7,033 nucleotides of DNA from Eubacterium sp. (GTDB lineage Bacteria; Bacillota; Clostridia; Lachnospirales; Lachnospiraceae): the NCBI GenBank assembly GCA_021442545.1, contig JABUSX010000210.1, forward strand, positions 1-7,033. Direction: 5' to 3'. Below the pieces are notes generated by a model that did no database searches, was not told the DNA's origin, and worked only from the letters and a program-made list of their open reading frames with translations. Of the stretch, positions 6,802-7,033 are shown in pieces. The position numbers and the translations under genes were made by a program. Every line of letters starts with the position of its first letter. Positions within the stretch are counted from its first letter, which is position 1.

Positions 6802-7033
6802 TACGGATTACAGTTCTTGCAGGGGCGGTATCCCATATTGATCAGTTCCTCACGGGAACCGTTCCAGTATTCCCGGTTGTGTTCCGCCGTCTTCTGCCCT
6901 GACCCGCAGTCCGGATAATGAAACACCTTTGAATTCGTATTTGCCAGATACTGATAACCGCCTGTTCCGTCTGTCTGTGACGCTCCGGCCTCCTCCGCCG
7001 CTCCTTCTGCTGTGTGACGCACCTTCCTACCCC
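6801..7033 (-). CDS. Protein with C-terminal Ada-like zinc-binding domain (5' end beyond window)
   Basis: Only the last 76 codons are visible. The frame stays open to the right edge, so the GTG at 7022 is probably internal and not the true start. About 25 residues of Ala/Gly/Glu-rich linker are followed by a compact domain, YLANTNSKVFHYPDC then REYWNGSREELINMGYRPCKNCNP-stop. Counted from the GTG, putative metal ligands are His35, Cys39, Cys68 and Cys71. This resembles the metal-binding domain of Ada (Y-C-x3-C ... GF-PC-x2-C), with His replacing the first Cys. Such domains occur at the C-terminus of various secreted or nuclease-like proteins of Clostridia, so the identity of the main domain cannot be told. 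It ends 10 bp before azlC and may share its transcript. Confidence 0.72.
   Translation of the reverse strand, partial: GRKVRHTAEGAAEEAGASQTDGTGGYQYLANTNSKVFHYPDCGSGQKTAEHNREYWNGSREELINMGYRPCKNCNP

Overview
The window reads as a segment of a Firmicutes chromosome, most likely Clostridia and probably Lachnospiraceae. That assignment is inferred from gene content: a NHLM-type peptide exporter with a short HlyD-like subunit, an azlCD pair, a C-terminal Ada-like zinc domain and a Gram-positive-style lipoprotein. The DNA is of roughly even GC content, and the ribosome binding sites are mostly purine-rich AGGAG/GAGG types. Every gene I can support lies on the minus strand, so transcription runs from the right edge to the left edge. 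The plus-strand open frames are antisense shadows.

Right part (about 5733-7033). The 3' end of a truncated gene encodes a small Ada-like His/Cys zinc-binding C-terminal domain. It is followed 10 bp later by azlC and azlD, whose stop and start codons overlap (ATGA). AzlC and AzlD together form a predicted branched-chain amino acid exporter. The spacing suggests one transcript.

Central part (700-5659). Three genes form the export module of a NHLM bacteriocin/RiPP system. They are a short single-pass HlyD-like protein (176 aa), a C39-peptidase ABC transporter with an intact Cys-His-Asp triad (720 aa, NHLM ABC1 type), and a second ABC transporter with a non-peptidase N-terminal domain (730 aa, NHLM ABC2 type). 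ABC1 should cut the leader from a precursor peptide while exporting it. ABC2 is its presumed partner, and the HlyD-like protein a membrane-anchored accessory. Neither a precursor peptide nor a modification enzyme is visible, so the cargo must be encoded outside the window.

Left part (1-730). The 179 bp after ABC2 contain an imperfect tandem repeat of about 80 bp whose junctions resemble the ABC2 stop-codon region. Next comes the start of a predicted lipoprotein. It has a signal peptide and lipobox, followed by a long Lys/Glu/Asp/Ser/Thr linker built of 8-residue and 7-residue degenerate repeats. It runs off the left edge, so its C-terminal domain, if any, is unseen. No clear intrinsic terminator separates it from the exporter genes, so it may belong to the same transcript.
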